A stretch of DNA of 5,514 bases from Deltaproteobacteria bacterium RIFOXYA12_FULL_61_11 (GCA_001799195.1 MGSU01000298.1:1-5514), one strand, 5' to 3'; shown: positions 1-5,514, counted from the first letter of the stretch. Notes: generated by a model not told the origin, from the letters alone. Numbers and translations: made by a program.

Positions 1-143
1 GCCGCTGCATCCTGCGCGTCGCTTGGAGGTCCGCATCCTTGCGGTCGCCCCCACCATGCTCATGCTTGCGCGTGGCGGGGGTCCCCCGTCGGCACCACCC
101 CAACGAGGTGTAAGGCACTGCTGGTAATCCACCCAAGACTAAA
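1..143. other. upstream region, no supportable gene
   Basis: All three plus-strand frames are open from the left edge, with stops at 111-113, 125-127 and 145-147, so the 3' end of an upstream gene could lie here. None of the three short translations (36 to 48 codons) shows a recognisable motif. The frame ending TGA at 145-147 would overlap the GTG start of the next gene as GTGA, a common coupling arrangement. The frame ending at 111-113 has the most G/C in third positions. On the minus strand an ATG-led stretch runs left from position 61 off the edge, but it has no ribosome binding site. A GGGGGTCCCCC run near 76-87 is too tight to form a good hairpin, and I see no clear promoter or terminator. 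Confidence 0.3.
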
Positions 144-1670
144 GTGACACCACCTTCCACGTCGTTCCCTGGTCCCGGTCCATCGTACATGCTATACTTC
201 GGCCTCGTCAAAGCCGTGGAGGCAGCGCGATCCTTGAAAAACCAGAAAGAACCCGGCTCGGCAGCTTCCCTGAACCACTCGGGTCGACTGTTGCGTAGGT
301 GCAGGGCTCTGTGTTCGGACCGGCCCGAGGTGGAGGTTGAGGCCGAACTCGTCCTGGACGATAGCGACGGCGCGGCCTGGCTGCACAAACACTGCCCCGA
401 ACACGGGTTGGAGCGAGCCATGGTCGCGAGGTCCGGTTGGTACCTCGAGGGTCTTGACGACTATTACTATCGACTCAACCCGGGCCCCTCCCGGCCCGAT
501 CCGCGCCGTCTCTCCGGGCATGTGCTCTACCTGACCACCATGCGATGCAATTTCCGTTGTCCGGTCTGTTTCCTCGAACTCGATCGCGAGAAAGAACTGA
601 CCGAGAGCATCGAAGCGCCCAGTCTGGACCAGATCCGCGAGCTCGTCGGCCGTTTTCGCGGCTGGCGGGCAGAGATATTCCCCCTGGGGGCGGAACCGAC
701 GATGCGGCCTGAATTGCCTGAGATTATCGCCCTCATCCGGCGTTCGGGCAATTATCCGGTTCTGGTCAGTAACGGCGAACGGCTTCGAGATGCCCGTTTC
801 TTCCGGTGCCTCGTCGACGCCGGCTTGTCCAAGCTGGTGCTCAGCATCGACGCCCTGGCCGATCCCCAGGTCGAACAGCAGTTCCGCGGCCGGCAGGTGG
901 AGCGTTCGAAGTTCCAGGTCCTGGAACTCGCCCGGAAGTTCGGGCTGCCGGTGCAACTGGAACGTTGCATGGCCCGAGGCATCAACGACGACGATCTGAA
1001 TGCGCATTTGCGCCTGGCCCGCGGGTTTCCCATGGTCCATAACCTGGTCTACCGGAGTTATCTCGATGTCGGGAGCTGTTCCTCGTCCTTCAGTCGGGAG
1101 CATCAACTCCTGCCCGACGAGATCGTCGAGGCTCTCGGTCGAGCCAACCCCGAACTGGCCATGCGCGACTTCTACGTTTTCCAAAAGTTGCTCTATGCCC
1201 TGTGCCGCATCACCGGTATGCCGCGTTGTCATCGCACCCAGGCCCTCTTCGTCCCCAGGGATGCAGCACCTCCTCTTGCCGAGGTGCTGGATTTCGAAAC
1301 CCTCGAGCCGATCCTCGAGCGTTTCGCCGAGGACACCCCGGCCAAGCCGCGCCGGGCAGCGGCCTCCTTGCTCGCTTGGCTCGGTCGCAGACTCGTGCAT
1401 CGTCCTGACCTGCTCTACGTGTTCGGTCTCCAGGGCTTGCGCCGCTTTTCGTATCCCGAACGCCACTACCCGAACTCCTACCTCAGCGTCTGCGTCTCGT
1501 CGCTCTATGACGCGGCGACCTATCACGCCACGGGGGTCTGGCGCTGTCATTCGGTCTGGCACCACGGCGGCAAACCCGAGGATTTCGAACCTTTCTGCAA
1601 GGTCATCCTGGACAGCTCCCGCTTCAAGCGCCGCCTGCTTCACTATCAACAGTCGGCCGGGAGGAGCTGA
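144..1670 (+). CDS. radical SAM protein, Tes/MJ0619-like
   Basis: This is a predicted cytoplasmic radical SAM enzyme of 508 residues. It would bind a [4Fe-4S] cluster through C135, C139 and C142 (CNFRCPVC) and cleave S-adenosylmethionine to start radical chemistry. The barrel continues with GAEP at 182-185, a degenerate form of the usual GGEP SAM-binding motif, and LSIDAL at 233-238. The N-terminus has C53, C57 and a CPEHG element at 84-88, which resembles the zinc-ribbon-like head of the Tes/MJ0619 group, although the usual second Cys of the first CxxC is missing after C57. The C-terminus carries C450, C468 and C485 in a pattern (D455, RCHS at 467-470, H473/H474, FC at 484-485) that recalls the C-terminal auxiliary-cluster segment of that group. 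Family members make archaeal tetraether lipids or methylate methanopterin; the substrate here is unknown. The GTG start at 144 has no clear ribosome binding site. An in-frame ATG at 189 is an alternative. It is probably cotranscribed with the next gene. Confidence 0.8.
   Translation: MTPPSTSFPGPGPSYMLYFGLVKAVEAARSLKNQKEPGSAASLNHSGRLLRRCRALCSDRPEVEVEAELVLDDSDGAAWLHKHCPEHGLERAMVARSGWYLEGLDDYYYRLNPGPSRPDPRRLSGHVLYLTTMRCNFRCPVCFLELDREKELTESIEAPSLDQIRELVGRFRGWRAEIFPLGAEPTMRPELPEIIALIRRSGNYPVLVSNGERLRDARFFRCLVDAGLSKLVLSIDALADPQVEQQFRGRQVERSKFQVLELARKFGLPVQLERCMARGINDDDLNAHLRLARGFPMVHNLVYRSYLDVGSCSSSFSREHQLLPDEIVEALGRANPELAMRDFYVFQKLLYALCRITGMPRCHRTQALFVPRDAAPPLAEVLDFETLEPILERFAEDTPAKPRRAAASLLAWLGRRLVHRPDLLYVFGLQGLRRFSYPERHYPNSYLSVCVSSLYDAATYHATGVWRCHSVWHHGGKPEDFEPFCKVILDSSRFKRRLLHYQQSAGRS
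1264..1289 (+). repeat. intragenic 9-bp stem-loop
   Basis: CAGCACCTC at 1264-1272 is perfectly complementary to GAGGTGCTG at 1281-1289, with an 8-base loop. It lies inside the first radical SAM gene, around residues 374-382, in the linker between the barrel and the C-terminal segment. No T-run follows, so it is not an intrinsic terminator. It may affect the mRNA or be chance in GC-rich coding DNA. Confidence 0.4.
1660..1666 (+). promoter_or_regulatory. strong Shine-Dalgarno for second radical SAM gene
   Basis: GGAGGAG lies inside the last codons of the upstream radical SAM gene and 6 bases before the ATG at 1673. The upstream TGA ends at 1670, so only 2 bases separate the two genes. This arrangement predicts translational coupling and fixes the downstream start. 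Confidence 0.85.
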
Positions 1671-1672
1671 GC

Positions 1673-3076
1673 ATGGCCACGGTCCTCTTCCTCGACCATT
1701 TCTGGATCGAGAATCTCGGCATCATGCAGCTTTCGGCGGTCCTGAAGAGGGCCGGACATGCGTCTCATGTCACGACCGGCGGTATCGGCGCCATCGCCAG
1801 GGCAGTTGAGCGCTACAAACCCGACCTCTTGGCCTTCTCGTGTTTCATGACCGACTATCAGTGGCACCTCGAGCGGGCGGCCGAGTGTAAACAGCGCTTT
1901 CCAGAATTACCTATCATTTTCGGTGGTTATGCTCCGACCTTCCTGACCTCGAGCTTCTGCGTCGACCAGGTCGATTACCTGTGCAGAGGGGAGGGGGAAG
2001 AGCCGCTGCTCCACCTCGTCGAGTACCTCGAGACCGGCCGTCCGGCGATGGAGGATCTCAACCTCTTGTGCCGCGAAGACGGCTTCCGCGCCAAGCCCTT
2101 CAATATCGTCCGGGACCTCGACAGGTTGCCCTGGGTGGACAGGGATCTCTTCGATTTCGGTCGCGACAACCCGCATCCCTTCATGATCCTCACCTCGCGG
2201 GGGTGCGTGCATTCCTGTTCGTTCTGCACCAACACGCTGATGCGCGAGGAAGCCGGCCCCGGCACGCCCAAGGTGCGCTTCCGCGCCCTTGAGGACGTGC
2301 TCGCCGAGCTGCGCGAACTGAAGAAAACCCGCAAGGTGTCGGAGATCAAGTTCGTCGACTACACCTTCAACCAGGATCAGGCGCGCATGCTCGAACTGCT
2401 CGAGCGCTACAATTGCGAGATCGATCTGCCCTTCAAGTTCGATATCCGGGGCAATTTCTTCACCGAGGACCAGGCCCGGCTCCTGGCCCGGTCGAAGTGC
2501 CTGCTTGTGCATTTCGGTATCGAGAGTGGCAGCGAACGGCTGCGCAACCAGGTCCTGAACAAGAACCTCAGCGACGCGCAGATCCTGGCCGCGGCCGAAC
2601 TCCTGCACCGCTACAAGTTGCGGTTCGTTACCTTCAATATGTGGGGTCTACCCCATGAGACCCTCGCCGATGCGGAACGGACGATCGAGCTGAACCATCG
2701 CGTGCGGCCGCTCTCGCCGGTGTCCACGCTCTATCTACCTTTCGCCGGGCATCCCCTGACTCGCCAGAGTATCGAGGAAGGGTTGGTCGATCCGGCAGAG
2801 CTACCCCTGGTGCAATTCGAACCGTGGCGTTCGTGTACCAGCATCGTCAAGAATCCCGATGCGCGGCGCATCGAGATGGTGATGTACTTCTCCCACCTCT
2901 CAGTCGTGTTCCCGGCTACGTGGCCCTTCTTCCGGTGGCTGGCCAGGACCGTGCGACCCAACTGGTTCTTCCGCTTCCTGTACGCGGCCATCACGCTCGG
3001 GTTCATCGTCCGTTGGGGACCCCATTTCGCCTGGATCGTCGCCAAGTACTCCTTCCTGCGCCTGTTGCGGCGCTGA
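1673..3076 (+). CDS. cobalamin-binding radical SAM protein
   Basis: This 467-residue protein has the standard two-part layout of class B (B12-dependent) radical SAM enzymes, whose members include methyltransferases and ring-forming enzymes. Residues 1 to about 125 form a Rossmann-like B12-binding domain, with IIFGGYAPTF at 81-90 and VDYLCRGEGEE at 100-110, the usual GG and RGEGE signatures. No DxHxxG motif is visible, so cobalamin would bind without a protein His ligand, as is common in this class. The radical SAM domain starts at about 170 with SRGCVHSCSFC, giving cluster ligands C178, C182 and C185. GIESGSERLRNQVLNKN at 282-298 is the conserved SAM/barrel motif. The last 37 residues (431-467) are aromatic, hydrophobic and end in LLRR, which suggests membrane contact or an apolar substrate. 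The start is well supported by a strong ribosome binding site. Its final 177 bases overlap the opposite-strand gene. Exact substrate and reaction cannot be read from the sequence. Confidence 0.9.
   Translation: MATVLFLDHFWIENLGIMQLSAVLKRAGHASHVTTGGIGAIARAVERYKPDLLAFSCFMTDYQWHLERAAECKQRFPELPIIFGGYAPTFLTSSFCVDQVDYLCRGEGEEPLLHLVEYLETGRPAMEDLNLLCREDGFRAKPFNIVRDLDRLPWVDRDLFDFGRDNPHPFMILTSRGCVHSCSFCTNTLMREEAGPGTPKVRFRALEDVLAELRELKKTRKVSEIKFVDYTFNQDQARMLELLERYNCEIDLPFKFDIRGNFFTEDQARLLARSKCLLVHFGIESGSERLRNQVLNKNLSDAQILAAAELLHRYKLRFVTFNMWGLPHETLADAERTIELNHRVRPLSPVSTLYLPFAGHPLTRQSIEEGLVDPAELPLVQFEPWRSCTSIVKNPDARRIEMVMYFSHLSVVFPATWPFFRWLARTVRPNWFFRFLYAAITLGFIVRWGPHFAWIVAKYSFLRLLRR
2900..3076. other. convergent 177-bp gene overlap
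   Basis: The plus-strand cobalamin radical SAM gene stops with TGA at 3074-3076. The minus-strand membrane-protein gene does not stop until TGA at 2902-2900. Both frames are open here. The plus-strand product keeps a plausible family-like C-terminus (about residues 409-467). The minus-strand product becomes Pro/Glu/Asp/Gly-rich with no hydrophobic segment (about residues 550-607). The plus frame therefore looks like the ancestral coding one and the minus frame like a read-through extension. There is no space for a bidirectional terminator between the genes. Confidence 0.8.
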
Positions 3077-4723
3077 AGGATCCTCGGAACCCTGCGACGG
3101 CGGGACCGGGGGGAAGACCTCGACCCCGAGCATGAGGTAGGACATGAGGTATTCCTTCCCGGGCAGGGGCTGGAGCTGCTCGGCGTACTCGAGGAGGAGG
3201 TCGGTTGTGCCGTTCTCGGTGAAACACTCCTCGAGACCCTGGACCTGATCTTCCATCACCAGGACCAACACCTTGTCCTCGTAACGCCGGTCCACGGCCA
3301 CTTCCTGGTTGGCATTGAAGAAGACCTCGGGGAAGGAGAGCCGGAGGTTGGCCTCCAGGGAGGCTTCCTGGACGAAGGTGGGGCAGTACAGGATGCGCAC
3401 CCGATCCCGCGGTTCCAGCTTCAACATGGAGAAGTCCTTTTCCATCAGGGGATCGGGTGGGACGAGGCGGTCATAGCCCTGGAAGGCATGATCTTGCCGG
3501 GAACGCAGTTCGAGCAGGTCCCTGAGGGGATGTTCGAGGAAGGACAGGGCCAGGGCATTGCCCGAGAGGGTGATGACGACGAGAACGCGGAGCAGGAGCC
3601 TCCGCTCGGAGAGCCAGAGTCCCAGGAAGATGGCTCCGAGCGAATAGAGGGGCAACAGGTAGAAGGACCTCTTCTGACCGAACATGGTCAACAGCACCAG
3701 GGCGAGGAGCCAGACGAAGAGGAAGAGCGCCGAGGGTTCCTTCCAACGGGGGTTTCTCAGAACCGCGGTCATGGAACGCACCAGGAAGAACAGCGGCACG
3801 AGGGTATACCCTTTCAAGAGGTAGAGGGGATAAAAGACGACCAGGAAGGGAATGGAGGAACCGTAGATCTCGGCCAAGATTCCGCCGGACAGCGAGAGCC
3901 AGTTCCTGAACAGCATGTCGTACAGGGCGGTCACGGTATCCTCGAGGCCGAAGGCCAGACTCACGCCCACGAAAGCGATGAGTCCTGCGCCCACCGTAAG
4001 GAAGCTTCGAAGGAGGCGGCGTCTGCCGTGCAGGATGAGCAGCAGCAGGAAGGGGGCGACCAGCAGGAAGAAGATCAGTTTGATCGAGGTTCCGAGCACG
4101 AGGCAGGCCAGGAACAGGCTCAGCGAACGTAGGAGCTTGCGTCCTTGCAGCAAACGCCAGGTTTGGAAGCAGCACACCATGAAGGGCCCGGCGAGGAGCA
4201 GGTCCAAGTTGTAGAAACGGGAGGCCGCCAACACGGACGGTGTGACGAAGAAGGTCATCACGGCATACAACGCACCGACCGGTCCGCTCAGCTCCCGGAG
4301 CAGGACGAACAGGTACCAGGCGGCCAGGAGCAGCGACAGGTGGAGGAGGGCGAAGAGCGAATACAGGTTCTTGCCGAACAGGTAGGTGACCGCTCCGCTG
4401 AAATAGAGCCCCAAGGGGAGCCGGACCCAGGTGATGGTTTCGGGATGGTACCGGGTGACAATGGCGGGATCTCCCCCCTGTGCGTAGAGGTGCAACGCAT
4501 CGCCGACCTGCATGGCCAGGCACATGAGGATGGTGGAATCCCCGGTCTGGAAATCGGTGTTCTTGTCGTGCCAATACAGGGTCGCGGCGAGCAAGACTGC
4601 GAGGAGCCCTGCCGCCAGGACGATATCTGCTCGGTGGAGGCTCTGCGGTGGAACTTTGCCGGGACTGCTCGTCATCGTTCGTTCTCGCCCGAGGCGCTGG
4701 ACTCGCAACACACCTGCTGCCAT
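2900..4723 (-). CDS. polytopic membrane glycosyltransferase-like protein (GT-C, ArnT/PMT-like)
   Basis: This 607-residue protein would sit in the inner membrane. GT-C enzymes of the ArnT/PMT type use polyprenyl-phosphate sugars to glycosylate lipids or proteins on the outer face. About 10 to 12 hydrophobic segments run from residue 33 to 394, beginning at 33-50. The first long loop (about 51-103) carries D53, D57 and D62, where this fold places its catalytic acid. RFYNLDLLLAGPF at 169-181 resembles the conserved Asp-containing helix start of the superfamily. Residues about 408-540 form a soluble, probably periplasmic, domain (ILYCPTF at 444-450). Residues from about 541 are acidic, Pro-rich and low complexity, and from 550 they are antisense to the radical SAM gene. 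The ATG at 4723 has only a weak ribosome binding site. An in-frame ATG at 4675 (residue 17) may be the true start, since a -10-like TATACT ends 2 bases before the first ATG. Donor and acceptor are unknown, and a non-catalytic GT-C relative is possible. Confidence 0.8.
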   Translation of the reverse strand: MAAGVLRVQRLGRERTMTSSPGKVPPQSLHRADIVLAAGLLAVLLAATLYWHDKNTDFQTGDSTILMCLAMQVGDALHLYAQGGDPAIVTRYHPETITWVRLPLGLYFSGAVTYLFGKNLYSLFALLHLSLLLAAWYLFVLLRELSGPVGALYAVMTFFVTPSVLAASRFYNLDLLLAGPFMVCCFQTWRLLQGRKLLRSLSLFLACLVLGTSIKLIFFLLVAPFLLLLILHGRRRLLRSFLTVGAGLIAFVGVSLAFGLEDTVTALYDMLFRNWLSLSGGILAEIYGSSIPFLVVFYPLYLLKGYTLVPLFFLVRSMTAVLRNPRWKEPSALFLFVWLLALVLLTMFGQKRSFYLLPLYSLGAIFLGLWLSERRLLLRVLVVITLSGNALALSFLEHPLRDLLELRSRQDHAFQGYDRLVPPDPLMEKDFSMLKLEPRDRVRILYCPTFVQEASLEANLRLSFPEVFFNANQEVAVDRRYEDKVLVLVMEDQVQGLEECFTENGTTDLLLEYAEQLQPLPGKEYLMSYLMLGVEVFPPVPPSQGSEDPSAPQQAQEGVLGDDPGEMGSPTDDEPERDGRVQEAEEPVGSHGPGQPPEEGPRSREHD

Positions 4724-4725
4724 CG

Positions 4726-4731
4726 AGTATA
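4726..4731 (-). promoter_or_regulatory. possible -10 element of the membrane-protein gene
   Basis: The minus strand reads TATACT at 4731-4726, one mismatch from TATAAT. No good -35 hexamer lies 16-18 bases upstream; the nearest TTGACA-like match, TTACAT at 4760-4755, leaves a 23-base spacer. If the element is real, transcription would start at about 4719, inside the first possible codons, and favour the ATG at 4675. Confidence 0.3.
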
Positions 4732-4775
4732 GGACCTACTCCAGGCATGGGTTGATGTAAAGGAGGGAGGTCCTA
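4730..4775. repeat. paired AGG(A/T)CCT sites, inverted
   Basis: TAGGACCT at 4730-4737 and AGGTCCTA at 4768-4775 are perfect 8-bp inverted repeats separated by 30 bases. Each copy is itself an odd-length palindrome around a central A or T (TAGGACCTA at 4730-4738, GAGGTCCTA at 4767-4775), with centres 37 bp apart. Position next to the possible -10 of the minus-strand gene would suit an operator pair, though short repeats like these can arise by chance. Confidence 0.35.
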
Positions 4776-4788
4776 CCTGCTCGCCTTG

Positions 4789-4822
4789 CCGGGAAACTGA
4801 CTGCACCGGGAAATCAACTGCA
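4789..4822. repeat. 17-bp imperfect tandem repeat (two copies)
   Basis: The unit at 4789-4805, CCGGGAAACTGACTGCA, is followed without a gap by CCGGGAAATCAACTGCA at 4806-4822. The copies match at 14 of 17 positions, with all three differences contiguous in the middle, so CCGGGAAA and ACTGCA are both conserved. It lies midway between two divergent genes. A direct-repeat binding site or a duplicated promoter element are both possible. Confidence 0.7.
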
Positions 4823-4837
4823 TTGCTCCTCTCCTTC

Positions 4838-4855
4838 CCTCATGGTACCTTGAGG
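4838..4855. promoter_or_regulatory. 18-bp near-palindrome, candidate operator
   Basis: CCTCATGGTACCTTGAGG is symmetric around 4846/4847 except for one T-T pair (4843/4850), so 16 of 18 bases obey dyad symmetry. It ends 18 bases before the GTG start of the lipoprotein gene and overlaps the first of two GGAGG-like stretches (GAGGAGG at 4852-4858). The placement suits a repressor operator or an RNA hairpin that hides part of the leader. No regulator is known from this window. Confidence 0.45.
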
Positions 4856-4863
4856 AGGTTGCT

Positions 4864-4868
4864 GGAGG
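4864..4868 (+). promoter_or_regulatory. Shine-Dalgarno of lipoprotein gene
   Basis: GGAGG lies 5 bases before the GTG at 4874 and supports that start over the out-of-frame ATG codons at 4842 and 4887. An in-frame TTG at 4859 touches the upstream GAGGAGG and is too close to use it. Confidence 0.6.
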
Positions 4869-4873
4869 TCCCC

Positions 4874-5514
4874 GTGTCCACCACCGATGCTCCTTGTCGT
4901 GCCCGTTCATGCTGCCCGGGTGCCCTCGCGATCGTCCTGCTCCTGGCCTGCTCTCCGACGGTGGACCTCTCCACGGTCGAGGCGCCCGAACCTCCTCGCC
5001 TGCCGCTCAATCTGCCGGGGGGGTGCGATGATTTCGATCCTACCTGCAATCCCGACCCGATCTTCGAGATCAATACTAATGACATGGTCGCCCCTGTCGA
5101 TGAACTGCCCACGGTGCCGGAGCTGGCCCGCCGGCTCCAGGAATTGATCACCCGAGGAGACGATCCGGGACTTTCCGTTACCCAGGGTCTTGGCACCGAG
5201 GCCGTGCTCGAAGAGCTTGCCCAGGGGAGATCCGCCCCGGTGGTGGCGGCCAATCGCCCTCATGAAGCTACTGCCGTGGACCCGGACCTCTTGCGCTTGC
5301 TCCTTGCCTTGCACCAGGCAGGACAAGCGGTCGAACTGCGCTTGCTCACGAACGGGGAGCACCCCGACGACAGCGCTCACTACTACGGCAGGGCGATGGA
5401 TGTGGGCAAGGACCTGGACCTCTACCGCTACCTCTTCGAGCACCGCCAGGAGCTGTGTATCTCGAGCCTCATCACCATGCCTCCCGAGGACTGGCCCCAG
5501 GGGACCTATAACCT
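4874..5514 (+). CDS. lipoprotein with M15-like peptidase motif, partial (3' end missing)
   Basis: The gene starts with GTG and is still open at the right edge, giving 213 residues and part of one codon. The N-terminus is a lipoprotein signal: basic residues R9 and R11, a hydrophobic core (about 16-25), and a lipobox LLAC with the lipidated Cys at 26, so the mature protein would be anchored in the membrane facing the periplasm. A Pro-rich linker with C51 and C58 follows. At 167-177 the sequence SAHYYGRAMDV matches the SxHxxGxAxD signature of peptidase family M15 and related hedgehog-fold domains, where H169 and D176 would be zinc ligands. Families with this motif cut peptidoglycan D-Ala-D-Ala or cross-links. 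The expected second His and catalytic Glu would lie beyond the edge, so activity cannot be judged, and an inactive M15-like domain is possible. It is transcribed away from the membrane-protein gene, from a shared intergenic region with repeats. Confidence 0.75.
   Translation, partial: MSTTDAPCRARSCCPGALAIVLLLACSPTVDLSTVEAPEPPRLPLNLPGGCDDFDPTCNPDPIFEINTNDMVAPVDELPTVPELARRLQELITRGDDPGLSVTQGLGTEAVLEELAQGRSAPVVAANRPHEATAVDPDLLRLLLALHQAGQAVELRLLTNGEHPDDSAHYYGRAMDVGKDLDLYRYLFEHRQELCISSLITMPPEDWPQGTYN

Noticed and set aside
192-1649. 485-codon open frame on the minus strand opposite the first radical SAM gene
   Set aside because: It is fully antisense to a gene with clear motifs, its translation has no family signature, and long antisense frames are common in GC-rich coding DNA.
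1000-1809. 269-codon plus-strand frame across the junction of the two radical SAM genes
   Set aside because: It is Ser/Arg/Pro-rich shadow translation that conflicts with both motif-bearing genes.
3060-3110. Intrinsic terminator between the convergent genes
   Set aside because: There is no intergenic space because the genes overlap, and I found no GC-rich hairpin followed by a T-run on either strand.
3488-4132. 214-codon plus-strand frame rich in Glu, Gln and Gly
   Set aside because: It is antisense to the hydrophobic part of the membrane protein; Leu-rich codons read backwards give Glu/Gln/Lys-rich products.
3471-4748. 425-codon minus-strand frame overlapping the membrane-protein gene
   Set aside because: It runs in another frame of the same strand, is rich in Arg and Pro, and lacks the membrane segments that the chosen frame shows.
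4842-4853. Three-codon leader (ATG GTA CCT TGA) upstream of the lipoprotein gene
   Set aside because: No ribosome binding site precedes it and it falls inside the near-palindrome, so chance is the simpler reading.
4887-5147. 86-codon plus-strand ATG frame inside the lipoprotein gene
   Set aside because: It is out of frame with the lipobox and M15-like motif and its product is Arg/Ser/Pro-rich, typical of a shadow frame.
4907-5443. 178-codon minus-strand frame opposite the lipoprotein gene
   Set aside because: The plus strand has a ribosome binding site, a lipobox and an M15-type motif; the minus frame shows none of these.
1-5514. tRNA, rRNA, CRISPR array, insertion sequence or attachment site
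   Set aside because: No regularly spaced repeats, transposase signatures, terminal inverted repeats or tRNA-like folds were seen on either strand.

Overview
This is a GC-rich bacterial window (roughly 60% G+C by eye) with Shine-Dalgarno-type ribosome binding sites and a lipobox signal peptide. The organism is therefore a bacterium, and the lipoprotein plus a GT-C type membrane glycosyltransferase-like protein fit a diderm, environmental high-GC lineage. I cannot name the phylum from this sequence.

Layout: (1) Positions 1-143 are an upstream stretch with no gene I can support. (2) Positions 144-3076 hold two tandem plus-strand radical SAM genes separated by 2 bases. The first encodes a protein with a CxxxCxxC cluster motif, an N-terminal CPEHG element and a C-terminal Cys-rich segment, which together recall the Tes/MJ0619-like radical SAM group (archaeal tetraether lipid synthase and relatives). 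The second encodes a cobalamin-binding radical SAM protein with a hydrophobic, basic C-terminus. (3) Positions 2900-4723 on the minus strand encode a polytopic GT-C/ArnT-PMT-like membrane protein, convergent with the radical SAM pair. Its 3' end overlaps the second radical SAM gene by 177 bp. (4) Positions 4724-4873 form a divergent intergenic region unusually rich in structure: a 17-bp imperfect tandem repeat, an 18-bp near-palindrome just upstream of the next gene's ribosome binding site, and a pair of AGG(A/T)CCT sites. (5) From 4874 to the right edge runs a plus-strand lipoprotein with an M15-like (D-Ala-D-Ala carboxypeptidase/VanY-type) SxHxxGxAxD motif, cut by the window end.

How they may work together: the tight coupling of the two radical SAM genes suggests one pathway, in which the cobalamin enzyme would carry out a methylation or related radical step and the Tes-like enzyme a C-C coupling or methylation step. 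The nearby glycosyltransferase-like protein and cell-wall lipoprotein make an envelope or lipid substrate reasonable. That pathway is inference; the family-level calls rest on motifs read directly from the translations.
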